Notes: generated from the letters alone by a model not told the origin. DNA of 64,000 bases from Gymnothorax reevesii (GCA_029721435.1 CM056583.1:86195620-86259619), one strand, 5' to 3'. Shown: positions 51,752 through 63,330, counted from the first letter of the stretch. Made by a program: numbers and translations.

Positions 51752-52386
51752 TTAACCCTAGAACACTATTGTTGGGTGATTTTTCACTCACGCGATTGTG
51801 GTCACATGATCTACACTGTGTTCCCGCTGACTGAGATGTGGGGGTCCTTGGCTCGCTTCAGGCTGCTCACTGATGTCGTCGAAGGTAGGCGTCTTTCCCT
51901 GCGTTTTCAAAGGGCAGGTGTTTGGGTGAAAATCCCCCAGTGTGAGTGACTGAGAGTAGAGGGCAGAGCAGAGGCTCAGAATCCTCATCTGCAGTGTGTG
52001 TGCCATCCCTGCCCCTGGCACTCGTGCAGGTGAGGCAGGACCAGTGGAAGCTGAAAGCACAGGTCCCGTAGTGAGGTGTGCGGACTGCCCCAAAGGCTCG
52101 GACGGGACGACATGACACAGGTCATGACACAGGTGTCATGTCTGCCATCGAGACTGTGTGCCCTCGCCACTACTACCCAGAATTTTTATAGGATCCTCCC
52201 ATGAGACTTTTGTTCACTTTATGAGACGTTGTATGGCTGGAAATAAAAGTTTCAATTTACCATGTTTTGTTGTTCTTTTTAATACATTCTGATGTGAAGT
52301 ATTTTGGTGGGGGTTTATTATATGGGGTAAAATATACCCAACGTTAGTGATGATGTTACAAAAGTATGTTAGTGTTCTGGGGTTAA
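51752..52386. mobile_element. piggyBac element, internally deleted
   Basis: TTAA at 51752-51755 and 52383-52386. Termini are CCCTAGAACACTATTG and TAGTGTTCTGGGG (inverse CCCCAGAACACTA). Between them the plus strand at about 52060-52190 shows Cys pairs (RCADCPKGSDGT, later CHVC) resembling the C-terminal Cys-rich end of piggyBac transposases, in a broken frame. It is probably a deletion derivative of a coding piggyBac. Confidence 0.75.
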
Positions 52387-54570
52387 GAAGCTGTGGCTGT
52401 GTATTGTGAAATCTGGCCATTGTCGCATGACTTTGGAGCTAACATATTGGTACATTTCGTATCTCATTGGTTTGCTCTGTCTAGTTAGGTCAAACAAAAA
52501 AACAAAATCCTGTGTTGTAACGTCAAGAATTTTGTGTTGGATTTTTTTAGGTCAATCTGAACCTTAATTCTATCCAAAATCTATTCTGTATGATGGCCCA
52601 CCCTAAATAGGATTAAAATGAACTTGTTAAATCTGTTTCTCCAACTGATCTATCAAAAATGCGCAAAAATATGACAGTGGGAGTACATCAGGTTTCCCAC
52701 ACGGTGGGGGAAAAAACAGAAGGGGCATATTCCCATATGGAACTTTACTAAAAGCTCAAAAAACATGATGGTGTCCTCCGCACTGTCAAATATAAACAGT
52801 AAAAAATGTAGCATATTGCTTTCATTTTCAGGGTCAAGTTGTTTTAGAAAATGCACCATGATAATCATAACAATGATAACACTGAAGTTGCATGTGGCTT
52901 CAAAAATTCACTCATAGGGGAATTCTGTAGTGAGGCAGCTACATCCTCATCAATAATCAGCCATTCGCGCTATTTTTCCATTTAGCAAAGCGATTGGGAG
53001 CATCAGTCTTGATGTCTGCTTGCACTTCTGTTGGGCCTGCGTTTATAGGTGCAGATTGACGGGTCTCCTCGCTCTTATATCTGGGCTTATAAGGGTAACG
53101 CATGCATTTTTTTTATTATGCTAGCAAACAAAAGTAAATGCTTGCTAGTAGCTGCACACATAATTAAAATAATTGTAAAAATGGCTGTCAATGATGATGA
53201 CAGACGATGGAAGTGGATTAATAACAGCCTATCACTATAAGTGTGAGGAGCTGTCATTGAGCTGTCGCTGAAGTATATAGTGACTGTTCGATAGATGGTT
53301 ACTTGCATTTTGTGATTTGCTCTTGAGACTATTCACAACCTTCTGATATCCCCAATCTTTGAGTTACTACATACCATCTACATCATCTGAACTAGAACAT
53401 AACATTCAATATCATGAACAGGAAATACATTTACTGGTCTGTTCTGTCTGAAGGAAAGGGAAAATGAATCTCTGCTTTACCTCAGTCAGCGCTACTAAAA
53501 TAGAAAAATGGGCCTCGCTGAAGCGGGTAATACCCCTCTGCTCCAAAGGTCACTGCTACAAGGTCAAAGGTCAAACTGGAACAAAACCTCGAAAAGATAT
53601 ACTTACCCCCCATGGGGAGTCCACATATGCAATATGAACTTCCTAACCCAAGTGGTTACAGAGAATTAGCCCAGACAAAATTGGCATCCGCCCCGGACGC
53701 CCGCCCGCCGAAGAGACGACAATATCCCTCGTGCCCTTTGTCGGGCTGGGGGGTAAAAAAACCTTGAAAATCCAAATGCTGCAGACAGAGGAATAGGGTG
53801 GGATTGCTATTTGTTTACTTTATTTTTTAGCAGAGACCAAAAAACTTTATGTTTGGCGCTTTTCATGGAGGGTCAGTTGGGTTCCCAGATATAATATAAA
53901 TATAACACAGGGTTATATTTTGATAAACATAAGTCCAGTGTAACTTGCTTCTAAATATAATTCTGCAATTGAAAATAAAAATCACTTTCTAATAATGGAA
54001 TATTTAAATAATTGGCATATGAGGCCATGGCAATTAATATTTTGACTGCAACACAGGAAGCATTTGTATTGCTTGGATACAAGATGTCCTTGCCCCTCAG
54101 TGAAACAGGTCTCCAACATTTCTCGTAAGGTTTAGAACAATGACTGTGAATATGTCTCTGCCTCTGGGTAATTATGAATTCTGAACTCTGTCATTTGTCA
54201 TAAAAAGTAGGCTACAGTATGTATTCTGCTCACCAATAATCACTGTTCCAAACTGGGTGAGCAGAATTAAATGAAATTCAGTAAAACATAACTTTATGCC
54301 CCCACTGACATGTTCTGAAATATTCAACCGTGCCACTTTAAACACCTGCTGGGAGAAGCTGTCTGCGAGAGAAGGTGCTCAGACTCCGCCTTTAAGTTGC
54401 AGAATTATCGTTGCAAAATGTAATACTAATTTATGATAAAACATATACAATTCAATAGTGATGCATTATTTCTATTACAACCATTGAATACAGACACATT
54501 ATACTGTTGGTCGGCACTTTCTGGTGAAATAAGGAAAATGTAGCTCTTCAATTTAGACAAGTCATATTTC
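52387..54570. other. non-coding, one unclassified repeat
   Basis: At 53520-53760 GAAGCGGGTAATACCCCTCTG and GGTCAAAGGTCAAACTGGA with a CCGGACGCCCGCCCGCCG patch resemble the dispersed repeat near 41060-41480. The rest shows nothing that I recognise. Confidence 0.4.
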
Positions 54571-54574
54571 CACT

Positions 54575-55057
54575 TGTAATGTGAATATAGGCCACTAGAT
54601 GGCAGTATTTACCTTTTTTTTGTTAAGCTCAGACTGGAGTCATGTTTAGACATGTCCTGGACATGTCTGGGGCAAGTCTCAGAAAATTAAAAAAAAGAGG
54701 TCTAAATGTGGGTGGGGTCTGCAAAAGAGTATATAAGGAAAGGAATTGAGTCAGTAAAGTAGTAGGAGAAATTGCAAGAAGAGGGATACATGTGACCAGA
54801 CCTGTCATTTCTGTTCAAGACCTGTTAAGTTTCTTTTGTGGATTTTTCTCACCCAGGACATCACCAAGCTGCCCCACAAAAAGGACTGTAAATATTTCTT
54901 TTTGTTTTTGTTAGAATCAATCTTGGTCATTTAGTTAGTTATTATTAGTCTTTGTCTTTGTTAAAAATTAAATGTGTTTTAGTTGTTAAAACTGCGTTTG
55001 TCATCCCTTGCTGTTGCTGTTGTGTAATAAATGTAATAACAAATTGGGGCCATAACA
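54575..55057 (+). repeat. 5' LTR
   Basis: TGTAATG...ATAACA, 483 bp. TATATAAG at 54730-54737 is the likely core promoter; AATAAA at 55026-55031 is the likely poly(A) signal. Differences from the 3' LTR are at positions corresponding to AATGTG/AATGCG, GTTAAG/GTTCAG, GAGTCA/GAGACA, AGCTGC/AGCCGC and CTGCGT/CTGTGT, plus an 8- versus 9-base A run. Confidence 0.95.
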
Positions 55058-55060
55058 AAT

Positions 55061-55081
55061 TGGGGGCTCAAGGTCCGGGAT
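55061..55081 (+). promoter_or_regulatory. primer-binding site, tRNA-Pro-like with 3 extra bases
   Basis: Three bases after the LTR comes TGGGGGCTC, then AAG, then GTCCGGGAT. The two outer blocks joined would be the 18-nt complement of the tRNA-Pro 3' end used by many retroelements; here AAG splits them. The first nine bases still match the tRNA. Confidence 0.6.
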
Positions 55082-55173
55082 AGACCATTGTGTGAGTAAT
55101 TTATTGAAAATTTAACATTTCAAATTGTGAAATTGTTTTTGTGAATTTTCCTAGATATATATTGACAACAGCA

Positions 55174-56079
55174 ATGGATGATTTCTTGGCATCACCAACC
55201 GTAGGGGTTTTGAAGTCTTTTAAAAAGACAGAACTGCTAGAAATTTGCAGACATTTAGAGCTGACAGAGGTGAAACCAGCCATGCGAAAAGCAAGACTGG
55301 CGAGAGAGATAGTTGAATATTACATTGATGAAAATGTGTTTGCACCAGGAGATCTGGAACAGTTTCCAGTGGAAAATCCAAATATAGAAATGGAACTTAA
55401 ATTAAAAATGATAGAGATTGAAAGGGAAGAAAAAGAAAAACAAAGGCAGTTTGAGTTAGAAAAATTAGCAAGAGAAGAAAAACAAAGAGAATTTGAGAGA
55501 GAGAAAGAGGAAAGAGCAGAAAGAGAGAGACAGAGACAGAGAGATTTTGAATTAGAGAAGTTGGATAGAGAGGAAAGACTCAAAATGGAGAAACTAAAAA
55601 TTAAAATTGAAACTAAAAATAAATTTTGTGCCAGTCAGGAGGTAAAACTGGTGCCTCCATTTTCGGAAAAGGACGTAGACAACTATTTCCAGTGTTTTGA
55701 AAAGGTAGCAAAGAGTTGCCAGTGGCCAAAGGAACACTGGCCTCTGATGTTGCAAACTGTCCTCAAGGGTAAAGCTCAACAAGCGTATTCGGCTTTGTCT
55801 GCAGATGATTCCTCTGATTATGAGGTTGTCAAAAAGGTTATTTTGAGAGCTTATGAGTTGGTTCCAGAGGCTTACCGACAGAAATTCAGAGGTTTGAAGA
55901 AATTTGAAAATCAGACTTATGTGGAATTTGCTAATGAGAAGAAAGTTTGCTTTGAGCGCTGGTGTACTTCTATGGAGGTCAAGGATGATTTCAACTCACT
56001 AAAAGAGATGGTGTTAGTTGAAGAATTCAAGAACTGTGTTAAGGATGATGTTAAGACCTTAATGAGAAGCAAGCACTGA
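55174..56079 (+). pseudogene. gag, N-terminal part, truncated by frame break
   Basis: The first ATG after the primer site starts MDDFLASPTVGVLKSFKKTE, 301 codons to a TGA. Residues about 70-150 are highly charged Glu/Lys/Arg repeats (REEKEKQRQFELEKLAREEK-like) predicting a long coiled coil. From residue 160 a capsid-like region follows (PPFSEKDVDNYFQCFEKVAK, then MLQTVLKGKAQQAYSAL), similar to gag/SCAN-type domains. Capsid homology resumes in the next frame at about 56058, so the stop at 56077 is the result of a small indel, not the natural end of gag. No slippery heptamer is seen there. Confidence 0.88.
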
Positions 56080-57425
56080 ACTTGCAATCAGCTGCCAAAT
56101 TTGCAGATGAATATGTTCTCACTCATAAGTCCAAATTTCAGTCTGGCAGTAACAATAAATGGTCCCAATTTCAGAAAAAGGGTTACGGTGATACCCAAGA
56201 TTCCTCACCCAAAGACAAAGACAAATCTGGTGATGGTGCTCAGAAATCCAGTAACAGGTCTGATCAAAGTGTGAAAGCTGACAGTGACAAAAGTGGTCTA
56301 GTTTGCAGTTATTGCAAGAAATCTGGTCATGTTACAACTAACTGTTGGTTCCTTAAAGCTAAGAAAGAAAAAGAAAAGGATACCAAACCAAATGCCTTTG
56401 TGAAAACAAGGTTAGAAACCCCTGTAGTAGATAACCAATCTGCTAAATTGCCTGCTTCTTGTGGGGCTAAAAAGCCTAATACAGCTGACTTTGTGAGGGA
56501 GGAATTTCTTCCATTTGTGTCAGAGGGATTTGTGGCTCTGAATGAGCATACTACTCCTGTCCCCATATATATCCTAAGGGATACCGGAGCTTCTCAGTCA
56601 CTTTTGTTGATGGACTCCTTGGAGTTACGTGATGAGACCGCTTCAGGGGATTTCATACTTGTACAAGGTATTGAAGGGAGGACTGTATCTGTACCCCTGC
56701 GCTCTATATTCTTGAAGTCAGATTTAGTTACAGGACAGGTAAAGGTGGGACTTATGTCAAGTCTACCTATAAAGGGTGTTTCTCTGTTGCTAGGCAATGA
56801 CCTGGCTGGGGGCAAAGTAGTTCCCCCTGTACATCTTACTTCACAGCCGAGCACTGAAAATGGGGATGAGGACCCATCTCTGTATCTTTCTTGCGCAGTG
56901 ACTCGTGCTATGGCCAAGAAGGCTAAAGAAGATGATGTTGTGGTGCTGTCCAGTACATTGAATAGTCAGGACTCAGGTGGTTCGCCTCATGACTCTGATT
57001 GGCCTACTATGGTTTCTCCGTTTGAGGACTTATCAGATACTTTTATCAGTTCTCTATTCAGCCAGCCGGATGGGTCTGGTGATTCTGATGTGTCTGGAGA
57101 CTTGTCTCTGTCCAGAAAGCGGTTGATTGAGGAGCAAACTAATGATCCTGAAATTAGTGTACTAAAGAGGAGAGCCCTTCCTGAAAAAGAAATAGATGCA
57201 ATTCCAGTTGGGTATTATCTCAAGGATGGTGTGTTGATGTGGAAGTGGCGCCCTCCTGATATCCTTGCCAATGCAGATTGGGCAGTGGTCAGGCAAATTG
57301 TTGTTCCGAAGGTCTATAGGAATGAGATCTTAACAATGGCTCATAGTTTACCTTTAGGAGGTCATCTTGGTGTTAACAAGACTGTTGATAAGATCATGAA
57401 ACACTTCTTTTGGCCTGGGCTTTGA
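56055..57425 (+). pseudogene. gag C-terminus, protease and integrase zinc finger, ended by TGA
   Basis: A frame at -1 to gag. It begins with the end of capsid (NLQSAAKFADEYVLTHK), then a Lys/Ser-rich linker, and one CCHC knuckle CSYCKKSGHVTTNC (56304-56345) for RNA binding. The aspartic protease has DTGAS at 56580-56594 and ends with the LLLGNDLAGG-type block. A spacer and ITMAHSLPLGGHLGV-type residues follow, giving the His pair of the integrase HHCC finger (57342-57371). The frame stops at TGA 57423-57425, directly after FFWPGL. The same frame continues at once with KDVSNFCKTCHTCQ, the Cys pair, so one CGA-to-TGA-type change would explain the stop. Confidence 0.9.
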
Positions 57426-59909
57426 AAAGACGTTTCCAACTTTTGCAAAACCTGTCACACTTGTCAGGTAGTTGGAAAACACCAGTTAGACCCACCTGTA
57501 GCTCCATTGCAGCCTATCCCAGCATTTGGGGAGCCATTCTCTAGGGTCATTGTTGATTGCGTTGGTCCATTACCTAAGACTAGATCTGGAAATCAGTACT
57601 TGTTGACAATCATGTGTGCATCTACCAGATTCCTTGAAGCCATACCTCTACTTAACATCAAGGCAACTGCAATCTCGAAGGCTTTGATAAAGTTCTTCAC
57701 GTTGTTTGGCCTTCCCAGGGAAATTCAGTCAGACCAAGGTAGCAATTTCACTTCTGGTTTGTTTCAGCAGGTTGTGTATGAACTTGGTGCAAAGCAGATT
57801 CTTTCTAGTGCCTATCATCCAGAAAGTCAGGGTGCCTTAGAGCGGTTTCATTCCACTCTCAAGACAATGATGAGGACTTATTGTGATGACCATGAGAGAG
57901 ACTGGGATGAAGGGGTTCATTTGCTGTTGTTTGCAGCTAGAGAAGCAGTGCAGGAGTCTACTGGATTCAGTCCATTTGAGCTAGTGTTTGGTCATGAAGT
58001 GAGAGGACCTTTGCTATTATTGAGTGAACAATGGCAAGAGAAAGAGCCAAATATCAGTCTGTTAGACTATGTTGGCAAGTTCAAGGAAAGATTGCGTGCA
58101 GCTTGTGACCTTGCCAAAGAGAACTTGAAATCAAGTCAGGGAAAAATGAAAACTTGGTATGATCATAAGGCTAGAAGCCGTGAGTTTAAACCAGGAGAAA
58201 AGGTCCTTGTGTTGTTTCCCTTGCAGTCCAATCCATTGCAGGCTAGATTTCATGGTCCTTATGAAATTCTGACAAAACTCAATGATCTCAATTACATTGT
58301 GAAGACTCCAGATAGGAGAAAACCAAAACAATTGTGTCATATTAACATGCTAAAGCCTTATCATGACAGAAATGCTAGGGTTGCAGCTGTCACTTCAGAT
58401 TCTCCAATGGTCGAAACGTGTGAAGATGAGGGGGAGTTTCAAGATGATGAACCAAGAATTAAAGCTGAAGTTCTTTCATGTAAATTGTCAAACACTGAAG
58501 TGTTGCAAAATCTTGATGTAAAACTCCAGCACTTAGAACCCTCACAGAGAGATCAGTTTGAAAGGTTGATCAAGAAATATGAGGATTTGTTTCCTGATGT
58601 TCCAAAGAGAGTTACTATAGCCTCTCATGATGTAGATTTTGGTGATGCCAAACCAATAAAACAGCATCCATACCGGATGAATCCTGAAAAGAGAAAGATT
58701 GCTGAGAAAGAGGTTGAGTACATGTTAAAACATGATATTATCAGACCCTCCAACTCCGATTGGAGTTCACCCTGTGTGCTAGTTCCAAAACCTGATGGAA
58801 GTACTAGATTCTGTACAGATTATCGCAAAGTCAATGCTGTAACTAGAACTGATGTATTTCCAATACCTAGGATTGATGATTGTCTTGATAGTGTAGGGCA
58901 AGCAAAGTTTCTGACCAAGATTGATTTATTGAAGGGTTATTGGTGTGTGCCTTTAACTGAGAGGGCCAAGAGCATCTCTGCTTTTGCCACACCATCTGGA
59001 TTGTACCAGTATGAAGTCCTACCCTTTGGCATGAAAAATGCCCCAGCCACGTTCCAAAGGATGATACAGTCTACAATCGCCGGATTGTCACACACGGGTG
59101 CGTACATCGATGACCTGATCACATGGAGTGACTCCTGGGAAGAACATCTAAAAGATGTAGAGACGTTGTTCCAGCGCCTGACCCAGGCTCACCTGACTGT
59201 TAATCTGAGCAAGAGTGACTTTGGTTGTGCTACTGTCACCTATCTTGGCTACGTCGTAGGCCAGGGTAAGGTGGCACCCATAAATGCTAAAGTCCAAGCC
59301 ATCATGGACTTTCCAGTTCCTGACAACAAAAAAGCTTTGCGCCGCTTCCTTGGAATGATCGGGTACTACCGCAAGTTCTGCAAGAACTTTGCTGAGATTG
59401 CTCTCAGTCTAACTAACCAACTGAAGAAAGGCGTAAAGTTCACCTGGGATGATGCATGCCAGAGAGCCTTCGATCACCTGAAGTCTCTGCTGTGTCACTT
59501 CCCCGTGCTCAAATCTCCTGACTTCAACAAACCGTTCTCCATCGCGGTCGATGCTAGCGACCAAGCTTGTGGATCTGTGCTCCTACAGAGAAGTGACTCT
59601 GATGACATTGAGCATCACGTGGCATACTTCTCCAGGAAGTTCAATCGCCACCAAAGAAACTATTCCACAATAGAGAAGGAACTGTTGGCTCTGGTCCTTT
59701 CTTTACAACACTTTGAGGTTTATGTTTGTACAGGACAAAAGCCAATGATTGTGTACACTGACCACAATCCGTTAATGTTTTTGAGTAAGATGAAAAACAA
59801 GAATCGGAGATTGTTGAATTGGAGTTTGATTTTACAGGAGTTTGACTTGGAAATTAAGCATGTGAAGGGTACAGACAAAGTAATTGCTGATTGCTTATCC
59901 CGTGTTTGA
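57426..59909 (+). CDS. integrase core, reverse transcriptase and RNase H
   Basis: Open for 827 codons to TGA 59907, in the same frame as the protease; the first ATG is far downstream, so it depends on readthrough of 57423. The integrase core has Asp at 57555, Asp at 57732 (SDQGSNFTSG) and Glu at 57840, a D-D35-E triad. A GPY/F module lies near 58250 (ARFHGPYEIL). Reverse transcriptase follows from about 58680 (YRMNPEKRKIAEKEVEYMLK), with YIDD at 59103-59114 where most gypsy elements have Y/FVDD or YLDD. RNase H has Asp at 59550 (VDASDQACGSVL), STIEKELLAL and Asp at 59760 (YTDHNPL), ending DKVIADCLSRV. No internal stop, so the catalytic domains look intact. Confidence 0.93.
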   Translation, partial: KDVSNFCKTCHTCQVVGKHQLDPPVAPLQPIPAFGEPFSRVIVDCVGPLPKTRSGNQYLLTIMCASTRFLEAIPLLNIKATAISKALIKFFTLFGLPREIQSDQGSNFTSGLFQQVVYELGAKQILSSAYHPESQGALERFHSTLKTMMRTYCDDHERDWDEGVHLLLFAAREAVQESTGFSPFELVFGHEVRGPLLLLSEQWQEKEPNISLLDYVGKFKERLRAACDLAKENLKSSQGKMKTWYDHKARSREFKPGEKVLVLFPLQSNPLQARFHGPYEILTKLNDLNYIVKTPDRRKPKQLCHINMLKPYHDRNARVAAVTSDSPMVETCEDEGEFQDDEPRIKAEVLSCKLSNTEVLQNLDVKLQHLEPSQRDQFERLIKKYEDLFPDVPKRVTIASHDVDFGDAKPIKQHPYRMNPEKRKIAEKEVEYMLKHDIIRPSNSDWSSPCVLVPKPDGSTRFCTDYRKVNAVTRTDVFPIPRIDDCLDSVGQAKFLTKIDLLKGYWCVPLTERAKSISAFATPSGLYQYEVLPFGMKNAPATFQRMIQSTIAGLSHTGAYIDDLITWSDSWEEHLKDVETLFQRLTQAHLTVNLSKSDFGCATVTYLGYVVGQGKVAPINAKVQAIMDFPVPDNKKALRRFLGMIGYYRKFCKNFAEIALSLTNQLKKGVKFTWDDACQRAFDHLKSLLCHFPVLKSPDFNKPFSIAVDASDQACGSVLLQRSDSDDIEHHVAYFSRKFNRHQRNYSTIEKELLALVLSLQHFEVYVCTGQKPMIVYTDHNPLMFLSKMKNKNRRLLNWSLILQEFDLEIKHVKGTDKVIADCLSRV

Positions 59910-60032
59910 ATGTGTATATATATATCATGTGTTTGAATATTGTATGATATGTATATATAGACAAGTGTTCACTTAACCATTTTGTATTGAAAAGAAAAAT
60001 TTTGCCTTTATGAGTCAAAATTTTTCCCTTTT

Positions 60033-60042
60033 GGAATGGAGG
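60033..60042 (+). promoter_or_regulatory. polypurine tract
   Basis: GGAATGGAGG lies immediately before the 3' LTR, preceded by T-rich sequence, as expected for plus-strand priming. Confidence 0.7.
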
Positions 60043-60526
60043 TGTAATGCGAATATAGGCCACTAGATGGCAGTATTTACCTTTTTTTTGTTCAGCTCAG
60101 ACTGGAGTCATGTTTAGACATGTCCTGGACATGTCTGGGGCAAGTCTCAGAAAATTAAAAAAAAAGAGGTCTAAATGTGGGTGGGGTCTGCAAAAGAGTA
60201 TATAAGGAAAGGAATTGAGACAGTAAAGTAGTAGGAGAAATTGCAAGAAGAGGGATACATGTGACCAGACCTGTCATTTCTGTTCAAGACCTGTTAAGTT
60301 TCTTTTGTGGATTTTTCTCACCCAGGACATCACCAAGCCGCCCCACAAAAAGGACTGTAAATATTTCTTTTTGTTTTTGTTAGAATCAATCTTGGTCATT
60401 TAGTTAGTTATTATTAGTCTTTGTCTTTGTTAAAAATTAAATGTGTTTTAGTTGTTAAAACTGTGTTTGTCATCCCTTGCTGTTGCTGTTGTGTAATAAA
60501 TGTAATAACAAATTGGGGCCATAACA
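60043..60526 (+). repeat. 3' LTR
   Basis: TGTAATGC...ATAACA, 484 bp, about 99% identical to the 5' LTR, followed by the target duplicate CACT (60527-60530). Confidence 0.95.
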
Positions 60527-60530
60527 CACT

Positions 60531-63330
60531 GCTTGATGTTTCAAAAAGATAAAAATGTCCTGGCGCAAACTCATGTAAATGACACTCACTCTTGTACCTT
60601 ATTATTTGCATGGAAAATGCCCCCTACTAATATAACTACACCCTCTATATTTGTCTATCGGCTCAGTTATCAATCGTCCCATCAGAAAAATTGGACTTTT
60701 TTGAGTACTTTTTTTGCTTTTTGGCAGGGGCCTAGAGGACCCTAGCCCACACCCACACAAAAACCTTCTGCAAATTTTAAAATCTTAGGTGCCACTAGAG
60801 GAATGCCGGGGGCTCCCCGGTGTCATGGCTAAATTCCCAACCTGGCACTTTCAACCTCTCCCTCCCCACCTCAACCCCCAGGGCTCTCAAGGGGACCTCC
60901 CTGGTTAAATAAAGGTTAAAAAATGAAATAAAATAAATAAGTTGAATCTCTAACTTTACAACTGTTTGCCTTGAACATACCATATCAAAACTGGCAGATC
61001 CAGCTCCCCAAGATGAACAAAAAAAATGGGCCAAAAGGATGTACCATGATAGATTTTTCTCCATTTTGAATTTAGTGAAAAACACCAAAAGATCTGCGTA
61101 AAATATACAGCAATTCTGATCGATGTGAAACTTGGGACGTAAAAAATGCATACCAGCCCCAAAGAAGTTCGCAAAAGACAAGTTTCCACGTCAAAAATGC
61201 CCATGCTATATGCAAATTAATCAGCACCATAATTAATAAAATATACAAATGAGTCCATTTCAGCCGTGTCCTTAGCAGATAATTCATTACGATTTTATAG
61301 ATCTTTTTAAAATTTTAGATGCATTTAGATCTTACCAACATGGAGAATTGGCTTGATTTTGGGCATTGTATTATTGATAGTAATGAATAAATTAACTAAT
61401 TAATTTTCAGGAACACCTGATTGCTATCATATTGCCTGGTAGGAATATCACCTTGACATTTTGTCATTTGACTGTTTCAAACATTATCAATTATTGCTGA
61501 ATACCATACCAAAAATATTAACAGATGAAATGGTAAGTCGTAAATTTATTTCTGACCACATGATAAATAGTTCAGTGTATTTTTCATTAGTTCAGTTTGT
61601 AATAATTTCATAAGGCTATCTGCGGCAATAATGTGGCAAGACTTTGCGGAGCTACCTCTTGAAGGCTTTCGTCGATATGCCCTGAACTGTCGGTGGTGAC
61701 AGAGCAGGCCTAGTTCATCAACTGATTTTCACTCCTGCCTGCTCTGATCATTGATAAATGCGTCAATATAGTTTTTTGGTGTTTTATGGTCTTGATCGTT
61801 TCAGAGAGTGTTCTGTTTATTTTGAAAACCCAAAAGGCAGAAACCGCAAGTTTAGTTTATCCAAAGTTAGAAGTTTGCTTACAACAGCATAACCGCTCGA
61901 TTCTCAAAATACATAAATCTTTTCATTTTTGCCAAACTGAGTAACATGTCTGTCTTTTTTGTTCTCATTTTGAGGTGATGGATGGAAGAAAGGGAAAACC
62001 TGCCTCAAAAACTCTTTCTGCCACATGTTATCTCTTGTCCTCCAAACTCTTACTGACACTTCTAGTGGGACAATTAACATAAAAATGTTTCAAGTTAATG
62101 AAATATGTTTTATCAGCAATAAATGCAAAATTACCTTGCAACTCGCTTGTTTAATACATATATTTATTTAACCTCGGAGCAGAAAGACCTAATCTATCAG
62201 AGAGCTTTCCCAATTTCTAGCGCAGGTTAAGCACATAAAAGCAATTACATACCCTGTAATTCACCAGCATAAATATTTGCCTCACCTTTTGTGCTTAGAA
62301 TACCTTTTTTAATTGAGATTTCACGGTCCCAAGAGCAGCATTTTCAGCAACAAACTGTCTAGTTCCATCATAGCAGAAATAATGGTGTATGTAAAAATGC
62401 AAATATGCCAGTTCAAAGTATTTTAATTGCATAAGTGATTTGAGCAGATGAGAGCAGAAGATCACATCCTCCAATGCTTTTGCAATAACAGACAAGGGAA
62501 TAAATAGCTGACTGCCATGCCGGTAAATTAGGCGACAGAGCTGTTTGAAATATCTTTCCTGAATAGAGACTGCACTGCCACAGCAGGAGAACAACTGTGA
62601 TTGCTCTCTGCTTGATGCACTTATAGTGCAACTATTTGAATCGCATTCATTAACTTGTTTCTAGACAATTCCGTTTGGCATTTCAGCATGTCTCAGCTGC
62701 ACAGCAAATATAAACATTCAGTTTGCAATTTTTCAAGCCTCCTTGGTTTACCCTTGTGTAACATTCTGTGAGCTGATTCTTTTCCCCAGATGAACTTGTA
62801 TTAATAATAAAATAGGGGGAGAGGACTGCTTGGATGATAGTCCGTGGCATTCATGGCACAGTAATGATGTGACATTTTACATTAGTGTACAGAAAAATGA
62901 GTAATTCACTGTTTTACAGTGCTTTGCAAAATGGTGCAGTCCACTGCCCAGTGCACGAAATTTGATGCCTCAGACCATGCAGTCATATAGGCCATGTGTT
63001 AAGGCTGAAAATATGCATAGAAAATGGTTTTTGTTCCAACGACTGGGTAATACTTTATTTTTGCATAATTATAACCAGAAAAACATGCTATCAAAGTAAC
63101 CAAAAGTTCTCCGCTGAAAAGTTTGCAGTTTTTGCAGAAACAGCTACCATTTCAGGGGCAAAGGGAAATAAAGTAGGGGTCAAAAATCTGATGTCATCGG
63201 ATTGTAACAAGTTTGGTATCAAACTGTAGGTCTATGAATGTGCTTCAAGGAAATATATGTCCCAATCCGCTGGCCCTGTGCCTCTGTTGAGGGGGTTGAA
63301 ATCTGAGAAAATGAGATTTTGGCCCCTTAC
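60531..63330. other. non-coding; retroposon tail near 60880-60950
   Basis: CCTCCCTGGTTAAATAAAGGTTAAA (about 60897-60922) is the 3' tail type of a fish LINE or SINE. The rest shows no exon. The stretch 62290-62640 has complex, less repetitive sequence that may be a conserved non-coding element. Confidence 0.4.

Larger units (their letters stand above)
54575..60526 (+). mobile_element. Gmr1-like Ty3/gypsy LTR retrotransposon, complete but disabled
   Basis: A 5.95-kb insertion with 483/484-bp LTRs and a 4-bp target duplication CACT (54571-54574 and 60527-60530). Coding order is gag, zinc knuckle, protease, integrase, reverse transcriptase, RNase H. Placing integrase before reverse transcriptase is known in Ty3/gypsy only from the Gmr1-like group of deuterostomes, first named from Atlantic cod; RT and IN here are gypsy-like, not copia-like. 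There is no envelope. The LTRs differ by five substitutions and one A-run indel, so the insertion is recent. Two lesions are seen: a frame break in gag near 56055 and a TGA at 57423. Confidence 0.93.

Noticed and set aside
55320..55583. Ser/Leu-rich minus-strand frame
   Set aside because: Antisense of the gag coiled-coil region.
62295..62594. 99-codon minus-strand frame
   Set aside because: Overlapping frames and no domain; the sequence looks non-coding, possibly a conserved element.
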